Shown one piece after another: positions 16,145 to 28,954 of a stretch of 64,000 bases of DNA. Positions within the stretch are counted from its first letter, which is position 1. Each line of letters opens with the position of its first letter. The notes beneath the pieces are model-generated. The model made no database searches, was not told where the DNA came from, and saw only the letters and a list, made by a program, of their open reading frames with translations. Source of the stretch: AP-15 sp963750195 (lineage in GTDB: Bacteria; Pseudomonadota; Alphaproteobacteria; ATCC43930; CGMCC-115725); the NCBI GenBank assembly GCA_963750195.1, contig CAVVPS010000002.1, positions 186,001 to 250,000 on the forward strand, written 5' to 3'. Both the position numbers and the translations under genes were made by a program.

Positions 16145-16366
16145 GCTGATGTCGAAATCGGCGTAGCGGCGCGCTTCCCAGTCGCGGCCGTTGCTCGGGA
16201 ATTCGGTGGATTTGATCCAGTCGCCCTGCTCGAGGCACAGGATCTTCATGCGCGTTTCGGCCAGGCTCCACGCGACCGCCGCACCTGAGGCGCCGGCGCC
16301 GATAATCAGAACATCGACGATCTCGTTGGTCGACCGGGCGGCGTTGGGACTTGCTTCTGCGGCCAT
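16145..16366 (-). pseudogene. N-terminal relic of a GMC/gluconate-dehydrogenase-type flavoprotein
   Basis: From ATG 16366 the frame encodes an FAD-binding Rossmann start (VDVLIIGAGASGAAVAWSLAE, then CLEQGDW) and the family stretch FPSNGRDWEARRYADFDISP. It then loses homology after about 74 residues, against more than 500 in intact enzymes. The start immediately follows the TGA of the small-subunit gene, so the two formed an operon. The remaining frame is unrelated to the family, so a deletion joined it to another gene's tail. Confidence 0.75.
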
Positions 16367-16367
16367 C

Positions 16368-16842
16368 TCACTGTCCCCGCCCGTCGACGTCGCGCCACAT
16401 TCGTGGCCGGCCGCGCACCACATCCAGCAAGGCCCAATCGCCCTGTTCCAACACGTGACCCTTCGGATAGGGCGGCCGTGGTTCGAGACCGAGCGCGCGC
16501 ATCACGCGGTCGTCGCGGTAATAGCATTGCAATACGGCACGCCCGAGTGCCGTGATCGTCGGGCCTTCGCGGCTGAGCAAGGTCATCGCCGCCGCCTCGG
16601 CTTTCGAACTCATCTAGGCCAGCGAAGTCGTCGCCGGCCATCTCGCGCAGCATAACGAGCGCTGCGCGGACGGCGTCCCGGTCGCGGTCGAGGGAGCGGG
16701 CGATATCCGCGAAGATTGGCGCGTCATCTGCGCCCGGTACGCCGTATTTGCCACTGACGGGCACCATGAAGCCGGTAAGCCGGCGCAGATCCTGCCATTC
16801 CGCAGGTGTCAGTTCGATTCCGGGCTGTTCGACCGCGCTCAT
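16368..16842 (-). pseudogene. Gluconate 2-dehydrogenase subunit 3-like protein, frameshifted
   Basis: The first frame gives about 80 residues (ELTPAEWQDLRRLTGFMVP, then REMAGDDFAGLDEFE). The second, from about 16612, gives SKAEAAAMTLLSREGPTIT through RVMRALGLEPRPPYPKG to a stop at 16368. Joined, they make one helical protein of about 155 residues of the type encoded beside membrane-associated FAD dehydrogenases. A single-base shift near 16607-16613 separates them. The downstream catalytic subunit is truncated, so the system is dead whether or not the shift is real. Confidence 0.6.
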
Positions 16843-17039
16843 CGCACCGTCCCAATGGTGAGGCTGCGATTAGGACGGAGCCAGCGCAGTGCGTCAACCG
16901 TGCCCGTCCGCGACTGCCTGCAAGTTGATCGGGACACGAGGAGATCGCGGGAAGCGGCGAGTTCCAGTACCAAGGCCGACTGGGCGAAACTGCGGGAGGG
17001 CTGGTCATTCAAGGAGTCCGGCTTGGTCAGCGTCGAAAT

Positions 17040-17525
17040 GGGCTGACCTCGCATTCGTGACCTACCACGGAATGGCGGACGGCATCAGCGAATACTCCGC
17101 CTTCAAGGCCGCGGTCGCCGCCGCCGGCCGCGACCCTGCAAACGTACGCGTCGCACCGACCTGCTATGTGTGCGTGGGTGAAACCGAGGCGGCAGCGCAG
17201 GAAAAGCGCGCTGTCATCGAGGGGACGGCGCGCGAGATCGACGCTCTGGTACTACTCTCCGAAGTGCTGAACTACGATTTTGCAAAGAAGCCGATCGAGG
17301 AGCCGTTCAGCGATCAGGAACTAGCCGAATTTTCCTTTCAGGGCTTTCGCGACCGGATGATCCGGCACTCCGGCGAGAAGAATCCCACGGTACGCGATTT
17401 CATCAACGTGTCCGGTCGCGGCACGGTCAAGGAACATCCGATGTTTGGGGGCAACCCGAAGCAGGTGGCCGACCAGATGGAGGAATGGTTCAGCGCTCCG
17501 GCCTGCGACGGCTTCGTGCGATCAT
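17040..17525 (+). pseudogene. Internal relic of a luciferase-like (LLM) flavin monooxygenase
   Basis: About 160 residues resemble the C-terminal half of NtaA/DszA-type FMNH2-dependent monooxygenases: DLAFVTYHGMADGISEYSAF, VRVAPTCYVCVGETEAAAQE, the conserved helix GFRDRMIRH, and TVRDFINVSGRG with GNPKQVADQMEEWF. The N-terminal FMN barrel half is missing, the 5' side is unrelated sequence, and the 3' side is cut where the convergent SDR gene ends. It is a deletion remnant. Confidence 0.7.
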
Positions 17526-17530
17526 CCCTG

Positions 17531-18325
17531 TCAGCTCCAGCGCGGTCTTGTGCCGCCGGTCATGCCGCCGTCGATCACGAGTTCCGCCCCGGTCATGTGG
17601 CTGGAGGCGTCGGAGGCGAGGAACAGCACGCCGTTCGCGATGTCTTGCGCCTGGCCAGCCCTGCCGAGCGGGACCCCGGCTTTGGCCACCTCGTTGGGAT
17701 CGATCGGCACGTTGCGGCCGGCGGATCCCGATATCTTTGTCCAAATCGGGGTATCGATGACGCCAGGATGGACCGTATTGACCCGGATGCCGTCGCCGGC
17801 CGCCGCGCACTCCATCGCGACCGCCTTGGCGAACAGGCGCACGCCTCCCTTCGTTGCGCAGTAGCCGGCCAAACCCCCGGATCCCCTGAGACCGGCAACC
17901 GAGGACATGATGATGATGGAGCCGCCGCCGGTGGCCTGCATCGCGGGAACAGCGTACTTGACCGACAGGAACACGCCGTCGAGATTGACCGCAGTTTGCC
18001 GCCGCCAGTCGGCCAACGTCATCTCGACAGCCTTGCACAATATGCCGATCCCGGCATTGGCGACCATCACGTCCAATCGGCCAAAGCGCCGCTTTGTGGC
18101 CTCGATTACATCAGGCCAGCTCTCCTCCAGACTGACGTCTTGATGAAGATAGGCCGCCGCGCCGCCGGCTTTGCCGATGTCGTCCACCACTGCCTGGCCG
18201 CGGGTATCGTCCAAATCCGTCACCACCACCTTCGCGCCTTCGCGCGCGAGCGTCGCCGCACAGGCAGCGCCAATCCCCGATGCGCCACCGGTTACGATGG
18301 CGACCTTGCCCTCGACCTGGCCCAT
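17531..18325 (-). CDS. Short-chain dehydrogenase/reductase (SDR)
   Basis: A complete 264-residue classical SDR that oxidises or reduces an alcohol or ketone with NAD(P). The cofactor motif TGGASGIG is at about 12-19; DVS (about 64) and NAG (about 90) follow; catalytic residues are in SSVAG and YCATK. The Asp after beta-2 (VVTDLDD) favours NAD(H). GAGGAGG precedes the ATG. The stop lies next to the truncated monooxygenase, so the original neighbour is lost. The substrate is unknown. Confidence 0.9.
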   Translation of the reverse strand: MGQVEGKVAIVTGGASGIGAACAATLAREGAKVVVTDLDDTRGQAVVDDIGKAGGAAAYLHQDVSLEESWPDVIEATKRRFGRLDVMVANAGIGILCKAVEMTLADWRRQTAVNLDGVFLSVKYAVPAMQATGGGSIIIMSSVAGLRGSGGLAGYCATKGGVRLFAKAVAMECAAAGDGIRVNTVHPGVIDTPIWTKISGSAGRNVPIDPNEVAKAGVPLGRAGQAQDIANGVLFLASDASSHMTGAELVIDGGMTGGTRPRWS

Positions 18326-18398
18326 GCGTTCCTCCTCGCTTTTAAATCGCTATTTTCAAATCTTATATCGATCACCCACGGGCATGGGAGAATTTGAG

Positions 18399-19253
18399 AT
18401 GCGTCGGCTGTTGTCGGCCTTTTGCCTCCTCGTGGCTGTCGCGATCACGGGCTCAGCGGGCGCCGAGCCTCAATGGCTGACCTTGCCGCCGACACCGACC
18501 CTACCGCCGGCAGCGCGCTCCGGTTATGCCCCGGTCAATGGGATCAAGATCTGGTTTGCGGTGTTCGGGCATGGTTCGCCGGTAATCCTGTTGCATGGCG
18601 GGCTAGCCAATTCTAATTACTGGGGGAACCAAGTACCGGCATTGATAAAACGGTATCAGGTTATTGTCATGGACAGCCGGGGTCACGGCCGAAGCACGCG
18701 AAACACCGAGCTTTTCGGCTACGAACTGATGGCCTCCGACGTTATCGGCCTGATGGACTATCTCAAGATCACCAAGGCCGCGATTGTCGGCTGGAGCGAC
18801 GGGGCCATTCTTGGTCTAGAGATAGCGATCCACCATCCCGAGCGCCTGACCAAGCTGTTCGCCTTCGCCGCCAACTCCGATCCCAGCGGCGTGGCAGACA
18901 TCGCCAAAAGCCCCGTTTTCAATGCTTATATCGCGCGGAGCGAGACCGAATACCGCAAACTGTCGCCGACCCCCGATCAATACAAGCCATTCCTCGCGCA
19001 GATCAGTCAAATGTGGGCAACTCAGCCCCACATTACTGCCGAGCAGCTGCGGGGCATCACCGTGCCGACCTGGATCGTCGATGCCGACCACGATGAGGCC
19101 ATCAAACGCGAGAATACGGAATTCATGGCGAGCCAGATCCCCAATAGCGGCCTGTTGCTGCAGCCGCAGGTCAGCCACTTTTCCTTCCTGCAGGATCCTG
19201 CGCAATTCAATAACGATGTCCTGCATTTCCTAGAGCATGCAGGGCAGCAATAA
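18399..19253 (+). CDS. Secreted alpha/beta hydrolase
   Basis: A 284-residue alpha/beta-hydrolase with a signal peptide (MRRLLSAFCLLVAVAITG, then SAGA|E). The oxyanion segment is LLHGGLAN, the nucleophile elbow GWSDG, the acid Asp in VDADHDE and the His in QVSHFS; spacing fits an esterase or lactonase. GGGAG lies 8 nt before ATG 18399, which I prefer over an ATG 15 bp upstream. It is divergent from the SDR and probably periplasmic. The substrate is not predictable from sequence. Confidence 0.85.
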   Translation: MRRLLSAFCLLVAVAITGSAGAEPQWLTLPPTPTLPPAARSGYAPVNGIKIWFAVFGHGSPVILLHGGLANSNYWGNQVPALIKRYQVIVMDSRGHGRSTRNTELFGYELMASDVIGLMDYLKITKAAIVGWSDGAILGLEIAIHHPERLTKLFAFAANSDPSGVADIAKSPVFNAYIARSETEYRKLSPTPDQYKPFLAQISQMWATQPHITAEQLRGITVPTWIVDADHDEAIKRENTEFMASQIPNSGLLLQPQVSHFSFLQDPAQFNNDVLHFLEHAGQQ

Positions 19254-19262
19254 ATGCCCCGG

Positions 19263-19574
19263 CTAGACTTTCACCTCGCTGACCTGGATCGTCGGCTGGA
19301 TGTCGGTGTAGTTGGGAATGTCGGCCATAATCTCCTTTGCGTGCGGGCCGAACGCGGCTTGAAATGCTTCTGCTGTATCGAAATAAAGATGACCCATGGC
19401 GACAAAGGCGGGCCGTGACCCGGGTGTCGTACCGGAGAGGCCATGCTCAACGGCGACGCCGTTGCAGGCCGCTCCCAGTTTCTGCTGAACCATGGGTATG
19501 TGGCTCCTGCAGTAGTAATCCATATCGAACTTGCTGCCGTCTTGGGTGGGGTAGAACACGCTCACTTTGATCAT
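19263..19574 (-). CDS. EthD-family protein
   Basis: A 103-residue dimeric alpha+beta-barrel protein: MIKVSVFYP, then FDMDYYCRSHIPMVQQKLG and a FVAMGHLYFDTAEAFQAAFG segment, the EthD signature. Members assist ether-degrading cytochrome P450 systems or act as small-molecule isomerases. GAGGAG precedes the start. It is convergent with the hydrolase gene (9 bp gap) and first in a minus-strand group of small catabolic genes. Confidence 0.85.
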   Translation of the reverse strand: MIKVSVFYPTQDGSKFDMDYYCRSHIPMVQQKLGAACNGVAVEHGLSGTTPGSRPAFVAMGHLYFDTAEAFQAAFGPHAKEIMADIPNYTDIQPTIQVSEVKV

Positions 19575-19700
19575 CTTGATCTCCTCGGTAGCAGCTGGAT
19601 GGGGATCGTTCGAAGTCTGCTGACTACGCCGGCGTTAGCAGGCGGCCGTAGCCAGGGATCGGATGGTGCGTGCCACATCATCGCCGTCCCCGCGACAGCT

Positions 19701-20099
19701 TCAGCTCATGCCGGAAACCGACACCGGCTCGATCTCGTACATGACGCGCACTTCGCCCGGCTGGCGAAACGGGTACTGGTCCTTGCCGAGATATTTCTTG
19801 GCCAACGAGTCGATATGCGCGTCAGCGCCGGTCTCGGTCGCGCTCGCGACGCGGCCGCGGATCTGGAGGTAGCGATAGGGGTTGTCCGGGTCCATGATCG
19901 ACAGCGCCACCGCCGCTCCGGGTTTAAGGTTGCGCGCCTTGACCCGTCCCTTGGCGGTATTCACCCGAACTCTCCCGCCGTGGTAGTCGAACCATACCGG
20001 GGTCACCTGCGGCGTGCCGTCGGGCATGATCGTGGCGAGACCGGCGAACGCCTTTTTCTGCTGCAGAAGATCGAGATAGTTGTCGAGATTTGCTGCCAT
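19701..20099 (-). CDS. PPOX-class (split beta-barrel) flavin oxidoreductase
   Basis: A 132-residue protein with a pyridoxamine-phosphate-oxidase-like split barrel: GLATIMPDGTPQVTPVWFDY, GRVKARNLKPGAAVALSIMD and YLQIRGRVAS. Members bind FMN or F420 and reduce small substrates. GGGAG precedes ATG 20099. It lies 74 bp downstream of the fusion protein at 20174-21331 on the same strand, probably as one transcript. The cofactor cannot be decided from the sequence. Confidence 0.8.
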   Translation of the reverse strand: MAANLDNYLDLLQQKKAFAGLATIMPDGTPQVTPVWFDYHGGRVRVNTAKGRVKARNLKPGAAVALSIMDPDNPYRYLQIRGRVASATETGADAHIDSLAKKYLGKDQYPFRQPGEVRVMYEIEPVSVSGMS

Positions 20100-20173
20100 C
20101 TGCGCGACTCCCTTTTCGAACTGAGCGGCACGAACGCAGGCCGATCCTGCTCCGGCGGCGACACTTCTGGTCC

Positions 20174-21331
20174 CTAACGGCGATCCACCGCCACAGTTCC
20201 GACCCCGCCGTGGGGTGTGCTTTCGGTCCAGCGCTTCATCAAGGTATTCGAGGGGCAGGTCTCGTCGAGGAGCTTTTTTGCGGTATCGATCCCGGCGACC
20301 GGCAGACCCTTGGGGTCGAGCAGCCCGATCTGCACCAGCACGCTCGCCTGATCCCAATAGATGTGTTCGTGATAGAGCTTGTCGCCGCGGAATTTGACAA
20401 TGGCCACGGTCGGCACCTCGACATAGCGCCCGGTCGGGGGCACCCCGGGCAGCATGAAATCGATCTCGGTATCGTGGGTAAAGCAGAACAGCATCTCGTC
20501 GACGACACGGTCGGCGCCGACCGTGCGCGAGATCGGCACCAGATGCGTATCCTTGGGCAATTTCGGGATGAAGTGGTTGGCATAGAAGCGGGCGAGGTCG
20601 CGCGCCCCGACCCCGCCGGTCATGACCGGAACATGGTTGACATAAGGATCCGACACCATCGTCCGCATCGTCGCGTCGACGTCGCGGGTGCCGAACTCGT
20701 AAGTCGTGTGCGCCTCCCATAAGGCTTCAAGGTCGTAATGCGGGCCCATCGCCTTACGCAACAGCGCGATCGAGCGTGAATGCGCGATGTCCGCGGCTCC
20801 GCGGTCCCAAGCCGGTCCGTCTCTGCGGTCGAACCCGCGCATGATGCCGGGATAGACATGGACCGTGACCTCGGGGCGCCCTACGAATGCCGCTTTGATC
20901 CGCGCGACTGCGTCCGGCGGGACGTCCGGATCCTTCTCGGCGAAATGCATGACCACCGGGCAGGCGATGCGCGGAGCCGGATCGAGCGCCTTCGTGATGC
21001 CGGCGCCGTAATAAATAACCGCGCCGTCGACGCTGCCCTCAGCTGCCGCGAGAAAGGCGATCCCGCCACCGCGGCCGAAGCCGAGCACGCTGATCTTTCC
21101 TGTGCATTCCGGGCGTGTGCGCAATGCCGCTATCGTCGCCGAGATGTGGCTGTCCAGTTGCTCAGGGCACAGCACCACGTAACCTTCTGCGGCATAAAGA
21201 TCGGCAATCTCGTGCGCAAGGGTCTCGTCCAACAGCACAAGACCTGGCCCATGCCCGGCCTCGGGAATTGCGAGGTAGGCGCGGCTGGCGTTGCCATCGG
21301 CCGCAGCGATGCTGATCCACTGTCCCGACAT
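20174..21331 (-). CDS. Dienelactone-hydrolase-like / SnoaL-like fusion protein
   Basis: A 385-residue two-domain protein. Residues 1-195 follow the dienelactone hydrolase fold (VLLDETLAHEIADLYAAEGY, VLGFGRGGGIAFLAA, AEKDPDVPPDAV, VYPGIMRGFDRRD). Residues 210-350 resemble a SnoaL/NTF2-like cone (DVDATMRTMVSDPYVNHVP, VDEMLFCFTHDTEIDF, FRGDKLYHEHIYWDQ). The usual nucleophile in GFCFGGG is Gly86 here and the catalytic His (GxxHGF) is Arg165, so the first domain should lack classical hydrolase activity. GGGAGGGG before ATG 21331 fixes the start. Confidence 0.8.
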   Translation of the reverse strand: MSGQWISIAAADGNASRAYLAIPEAGHGPGLVLLDETLAHEIADLYAAEGYVVLCPEQLDSHISATIAALRTRPECTGKISVLGFGRGGGIAFLAAAEGSVDGAVIYYGAGITKALDPAPRIACPVVMHFAEKDPDVPPDAVARIKAAFVGRPEVTVHVYPGIMRGFDRRDGPAWDRGAADIAHSRSIALLRKAMGPHYDLEALWEAHTTYEFGTRDVDATMRTMVSDPYVNHVPVMTGGVGARDLARFYANHFIPKLPKDTHLVPISRTVGADRVVDEMLFCFTHDTEIDFMLPGVPPTGRYVEVPTVAIVKFRGDKLYHEHIYWDQASVLVQIGLLDPKGLPVAGIDTAKKLLDETCPSNTLMKRWTESTPHGGVGTVAVDRR

Positions 21332-21771
21332 TGTTTCCCCTCCCTTGCTGAAGCGGCAGCACGGCTGCCGGCAAAGCACCGGGCCCCGTTATGAGCCGCC
21401 CGCACAGAGCAACTCCGAACGGCAAGATAGCCCGATGTTCCAATTCCAGGGAACTGGAAGAGCCCGCTGCGCCGGCTCGGACAGCTTGACAGCGCGCCAA
21501 GCGAGTGGCTGATTTTTAAGACACTCTGGTGTACCGGAGGAATTCATGGCGTCAACGGGGATAGCGATGCCCTCGGCGTGGAGGGTAACCGGGTCGAGCC
21601 GTCGGATTGCCACGTCTATCAGGCCGGCTCTGTGATCATAGCGCGGTCCATATGGCGCGGCACGAGACGACCTATGGGTTCGTAGGGCGCGCGTTTGGCT
21701 CCACCTCAAATGCAACCTTACAGAATGAGGCCTAAATCAAAATGTGCTCCGTTCCGGACAGGATTTGAAAG
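21332..21771. other. Gene-poor stretch
   Basis: This 440-bp gap separates the start of the minus-strand fusion gene from a plus-strand gene. No frame shows a recognisable family or a start with a ribosome site. It should hold the promoters of both neighbours. Confidence 0.4.
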
Positions 21772-22239
21772 ATGAAATGTTCTTCCATTATATCCCTTGC
21801 GGCGCTATCGGCGGTCTTATTGACCATATCCGTTCCGAGCTCTTGTTTGTCGGCACAGACCAAACCGGGGCCGACAGCGACCCTGAACGATCCGAAAACA
21901 GAACTTACTCTTGAGCTTCCAAACGCACCTCCGGTCGTTCTGGACACGGCCGAGGTAGAGAGACTTATAACAACATTGGCTGACACGCGCGCTGGCATGA
22001 AGCCGCCTCGCCCGGTGGCCGACCCTGCGCCAGGGTCGGCGGTAAATGTCGCTACCGTCGGCCGTTGGTGGGTGCAGCAGGACGGGACCGGAATAGATCT
22101 CGCTGTTTCGCATCCCGGTTACGGCTGGGTCGGTTTGTACATGGATCAGACCGCGATCGAGCAACTGAACCGGCGCTTGTCTCGCTCGATCATCCATCAG
22201 AGGCCTGTTCGAGCGAAGCACGTATCCGAGCGGAAATGA
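21772..22239 (+). CDS. Secreted hypothetical protein
   Basis: A 155-residue protein with an N-terminal signal peptide (MKCSSIISLAALSAVLLTIS, cleavage probably after SCLSAQ). The mature part has a Pro-rich linker and the segment VDPAPGSAVNVATVGRWWV-like RWWVQQDGTG, then HPGYGWVGLYMDQ. It has no recognised domain. A Cys near the cleavage site lacks a proper lipobox. It is convergent with mfd, with a 94-bp gap. Confidence 0.55.
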   Translation: MKCSSIISLAALSAVLLTISVPSSCLSAQTKPGPTATLNDPKTELTLELPNAPPVVLDTAEVERLITTLADTRAGMKPPRPVADPAPGSAVNVATVGRWWVQQDGTGIDLAVSHPGYGWVGLYMDQTAIEQLNRRLSRSIIHQRPVRAKHVSERK

Positions 22240-22333
22240 GAGACTTCGATGTCGAGGTTCTCTGCACCGTGCTGCGCTGACGGCATCTCGTGCCGCGGCC
22301 GGACCCTCGGGACACTCGTGGAATCGCGGTAAT

Positions 22334-25896
<3,563 letters not shown>

Positions 25897-25900
<4 letters not shown>

Positions 25901-26169
25901 GTGGCGGGTGGCGCGCAGCGGAAGGCGAGCAGCAGGTGCATTACGTCGTGGTCATGTGCAGCTGGCGGCGGTGCCCGGCCGCTAACCCAATCGAACAGAT
26001 CGGCATCGGCGCATTCGAGCAGCGCCTCGTAGCGGTCGAGCTGGGCCAAATCGAACCCGGCGAGATGAGCTTCGGCAAAGCGGCCGAGAATCAGGTCGCT
26101 CTCGCGCGTGCCGCGGTGCCAGGACCGGAACAGCAGGCGCTTGCGGCGGATGTCGGAGAGGGGTGTCAC
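25897..26169 (-). CDS. sdhE: Succinate dehydrogenase flavinylation factor SdhE
   Basis: A 90-residue DUF339 protein that promotes covalent FAD attachment to SdhA. The signature RRKRLLFRSWHRGTRESDLILG contains the RGxxE motif that contacts the flavoprotein, followed by a helical core (LDRYEALLECADADLFDWV). The start is GTG 26169. It overlaps the mfd start by four bases and is divergent from recG across 79 bp, the usual alphaproteobacterial order. Confidence 0.92.
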
Positions 26170-26248
26170 GGGGCGCTCTTGGCGGTAACGCCACAGGGAT
26201 ATAGAGATCCTTTCTCCCGGTGTCAGCCTCGGTCGATGCGAACCTGAC

Positions 26249-28327
26249 GTGCGTCCCGCAATCCTCGACAGCCTTTTCGCCCCGGTGACCTCGCTTGCCG
26301 GCATCGGGCCGCAGCTCGGCCGGCTGTTCGAGCGGCTCGCCGGTCCGCTCGTCATCGACGTATTGTGGCATCTGCCGTCAGGCATCGTCGACCGCCGCGC
26401 GGCGCCCCCGATCCGCGACCTCGAAACCGACCAGATCGTCACCGTACAGGTGCAGGTCGAGGCACACGAACCGGGCATCGGGCGCCGGCCTTACCGGGTG
26501 TTCTGCGCCGACGACACCGGGACCCTGACCCTTGTCTATTTCAACGTCAAAAGCGACTATCTGGCGCGCCTGTTTCCGATCGGCGTCGAGCGGATCGTCA
26601 GCGGAAGGGTAGAGTTCTACAACGGCATGGCGCAGATGCCGCACCCCGACCTGGTGCTGCGCCCCGACGAGCTCGACCGCCTGAAACCGATCGAGCCGGT
26701 CTATCCGCTGACCGCAGGCCTCGCGCCGCGTCTGGTGCAGCGCGCCGCGGCAGCGGCGCTCGAGCGCGCCCCGGAGCTTCCCGAATGGATCGACCCGTCG
26801 CTCCGGGAAAGGCGCGGCTGGCCCGGCTGGACCGATGCCCTACGCCACGTCCATTCTCCCGCTGGCGAGGCCGATCTTTCGCCCACCGACCCGGCGCGCG
26901 AACGTCTTGCCTATGACGAGGTGTTTGCCAGCCAGCTCGCGGTCGCATTGGTCCGCGCCCGCCGCCAGCGGCGCCGCGGCCGGACGATCGTCGGCTCGGG
27001 CATGCTTGCCGCCAAAGTCGAGGCCGGGCTCGGCTTTGCGCTGACCGGGGCGCAGCGCATGGCGATCGCCGAGATCAGCGCCGAGATGGCGCAGCCCCGG
27101 CGCATGATGCGGCTGCTGCAGGGCGATGTCGGCAGCGGGAAGACCGTGGTGGCACTGATGGCGATGCTGGCGGCGGTCGAGAGCGGCGCGCAGGCCGCCC
27201 TGATGGCGCCGACCGAGATCCTCGCCCGCCAGCACCAGGCGACCTTGCGGCGACTTGCCGGGCCGGCCGGGGTCGAGATCGGGCTGTTGACCGGGCGGGA
27301 GAAAGGCCGGATGCGTGACGCGACCCTGGCCGGCCTCGCCTCCGGCCTGACCACGATCGTCGTGGGGACCCACGCACTGCTGCAGCCGGACGTCGCCTTT
27401 CGCGACCTCGCGCTCGTGGTCATCGATGAGCAGCACCGCTTTGGCGTCGAGCAGCGCCTGGCCCTCGCTGAGAAGGGCCATGACGCCGACACCCTGCTGA
27501 TGTCAGCGACGCCGATCCCGCGCACCCTGATGATGACCGCCTATGGCGATCTCGATGTGTCGCGACTGACCGAAAAGCCGCCCGGACGGCAGACGATCGA
27601 CACCCGCACGGTGGCGCTCGAACGCCTCGACGAGGTCGTGGCCGCGGTCGGCCGGGCGCTGGCGCAGGGTGCCAAGGCCTATTGGATCTGCCCCTTGGTC
27701 GACGAATCCGAGGATGCCGATCTCGCCGCCGCGCGTGAGCGTTCGAAGGCGCTCGAATCAACGATGCCGGGCCATGTCGGCCTGGTCCATGGCCGAATGA
27801 AGACCACCGAGAAAGACCGGGTCATGGCCGGGTTCGCCAGCGACGCGATCGACCTACTGGTGGCGACGACGGTGATCGAGGTCGGGGTCGACGTGCCGGC
27901 GGCGACAATCATGGTCGTCGAGCACGCCGAGCGCTTCGGCCTCGCCCAATTGCACCAGCTGCGCGGCCGCATCGGCCGCGGCGACAAGCCTTCGACCTGC
28001 CTGTTGCTGTACCACTCGCCATTGGGCGCGGTAGCGCGGCAGCGGCTCTCCACCCTGCGCCAGACCGATGACGGCTTTCTGATCGCCGAGGAGGATCTGC
28101 GTCTGCGCGGCGCCGGCGAGGTCTTGGGCACCCGGCAGAGCGGGTTGCCGACCTTGCGGCTCGCCGACCTCGCCGCCCATGCCGAGTTGATCGCGATCGC
28201 CCACGACGATGCCCGCCTGGTCCTCGACCGCGACCCGCATCTCGAAACCGAGCGCGGCCAGGCCTTGCGCACCCTCCTTTACCTGTTTCGCCGCGACGAA
28301 GCCGTCCAGTACCTGCGCGCCGGCTGA
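26249..28327 (+). CDS. recG: ATP-dependent DNA helicase RecG
   Basis: A 692-residue branched-DNA helicase that reverses stalled forks. It has an N-terminal wedge/OB domain (about 1-150, with VDVLWHLPSGIVDR), Walker A GDVGSGKTVVALMA, the DEQHRFG box, SATPIPRTLMM, the GRIGRGD arginine-finger motif and the C-terminal TRG element (DLRLRGAGEVLGTRQSG). The length matches E. coli RecG (693). The GTG start follows a 79-bp intergenic region divergent from sdhE. Confidence 0.97.
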   Translation: MRPAILDSLFAPVTSLAGIGPQLGRLFERLAGPLVIDVLWHLPSGIVDRRAAPPIRDLETDQIVTVQVQVEAHEPGIGRRPYRVFCADDTGTLTLVYFNVKSDYLARLFPIGVERIVSGRVEFYNGMAQMPHPDLVLRPDELDRLKPIEPVYPLTAGLAPRLVQRAAAAALERAPELPEWIDPSLRERRGWPGWTDALRHVHSPAGEADLSPTDPARERLAYDEVFASQLAVALVRARRQRRRGRTIVGSGMLAAKVEAGLGFALTGAQRMAIAEISAEMAQPRRMMRLLQGDVGSGKTVVALMAMLAAVESGAQAALMAPTEILARQHQATLRRLAGPAGVEIGLLTGREKGRMRDATLAGLASGLTTIVVGTHALLQPDVAFRDLALVVIDEQHRFGVEQRLALAEKGHDADTLLMSATPIPRTLMMTAYGDLDVSRLTEKPPGRQTIDTRTVALERLDEVVAAVGRALAQGAKAYWICPLVDESEDADLAAARERSKALESTMPGHVGLVHGRMKTTEKDRVMAGFASDAIDLLVATTVIEVGVDVPAATIMVVEHAERFGLAQLHQLRGRIGRGDKPSTCLLLYHSPLGAVARQRLSTLRQTDDGFLIAEEDLRLRGAGEVLGTRQSGLPTLRLADLAAHAELIAIAHDDARLVLDRDPHLETERGQALRTLLYLFRRDEAVQYLRAG

Positions 28328-28954
28328 TTTCCCGGGAACCGGGAAGATGACCGGGAATTTCTCAATCGGCCATCCGGCCGCTGATTTCTGTCAGCGTTAT
28401 CATATAGTTGAGTAGCAATTCGCGTGTTACTGAACCGGGAATTTTTTGAGCCTAACCGGGCACTAATTTTTGCTGACCGGGAATTGACGGGAATGCTCGA
28501 TCACGGAGGTGGCCATCAATGGGGGATATCGTCGGTCGCGAGTCTACGGCACATTTGTGGCCAAATTCGCTGCCTGCTCCGGTACAGGTGGCGCTCAGTA
28601 AACGACGCGATCGGAGCGCTCGGCCGAGCGCAGGGTCCGCTTCACTCTCTCGGCTGGCATAGGCTCCCTCGCCCGTCATGATCACGACAAGCACAGAGCC
28701 CTCCCGCCCCGCGGTCGAGTGAGCGCCACCCCTTGCGGTCGCCCGCGAACTTGGAAGTGACAAAGTCCAGGGTCGCAAGCCGCGTTAGAAGGCGGTACCA
28801 CCTCCGAGGATCAGCCACGGCCGATCGGGGCTCTACGGTGCAATCCTCAACGCGTGTAAGGAGTTCCTGGAACGATGATGGTGGTGGTTTCGGCTCTGCC
28901 GGCCGGCTTCGCAGCGACCCCCCTATCGGTTGGGTATCGCTGCAGCTGTCGCTA
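28328..28954. other. Gene-poor stretch with CGGGAA-type repeats
   Basis: No gene is supported over 627 bp. Between about 28337 and 28500 the motif ACCGGGAA recurs, with spacers rich in T and A: AACCGGGAA, GACCGGGAATTTC, GAACCGGGAATTTTTTGAG, CTAACCGGGCAC and GACCGGGAATTGACGGGAA. The last unit closely matches one at 46706-46726. Long open frames further on show no family I recognise. Confidence 0.55.
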
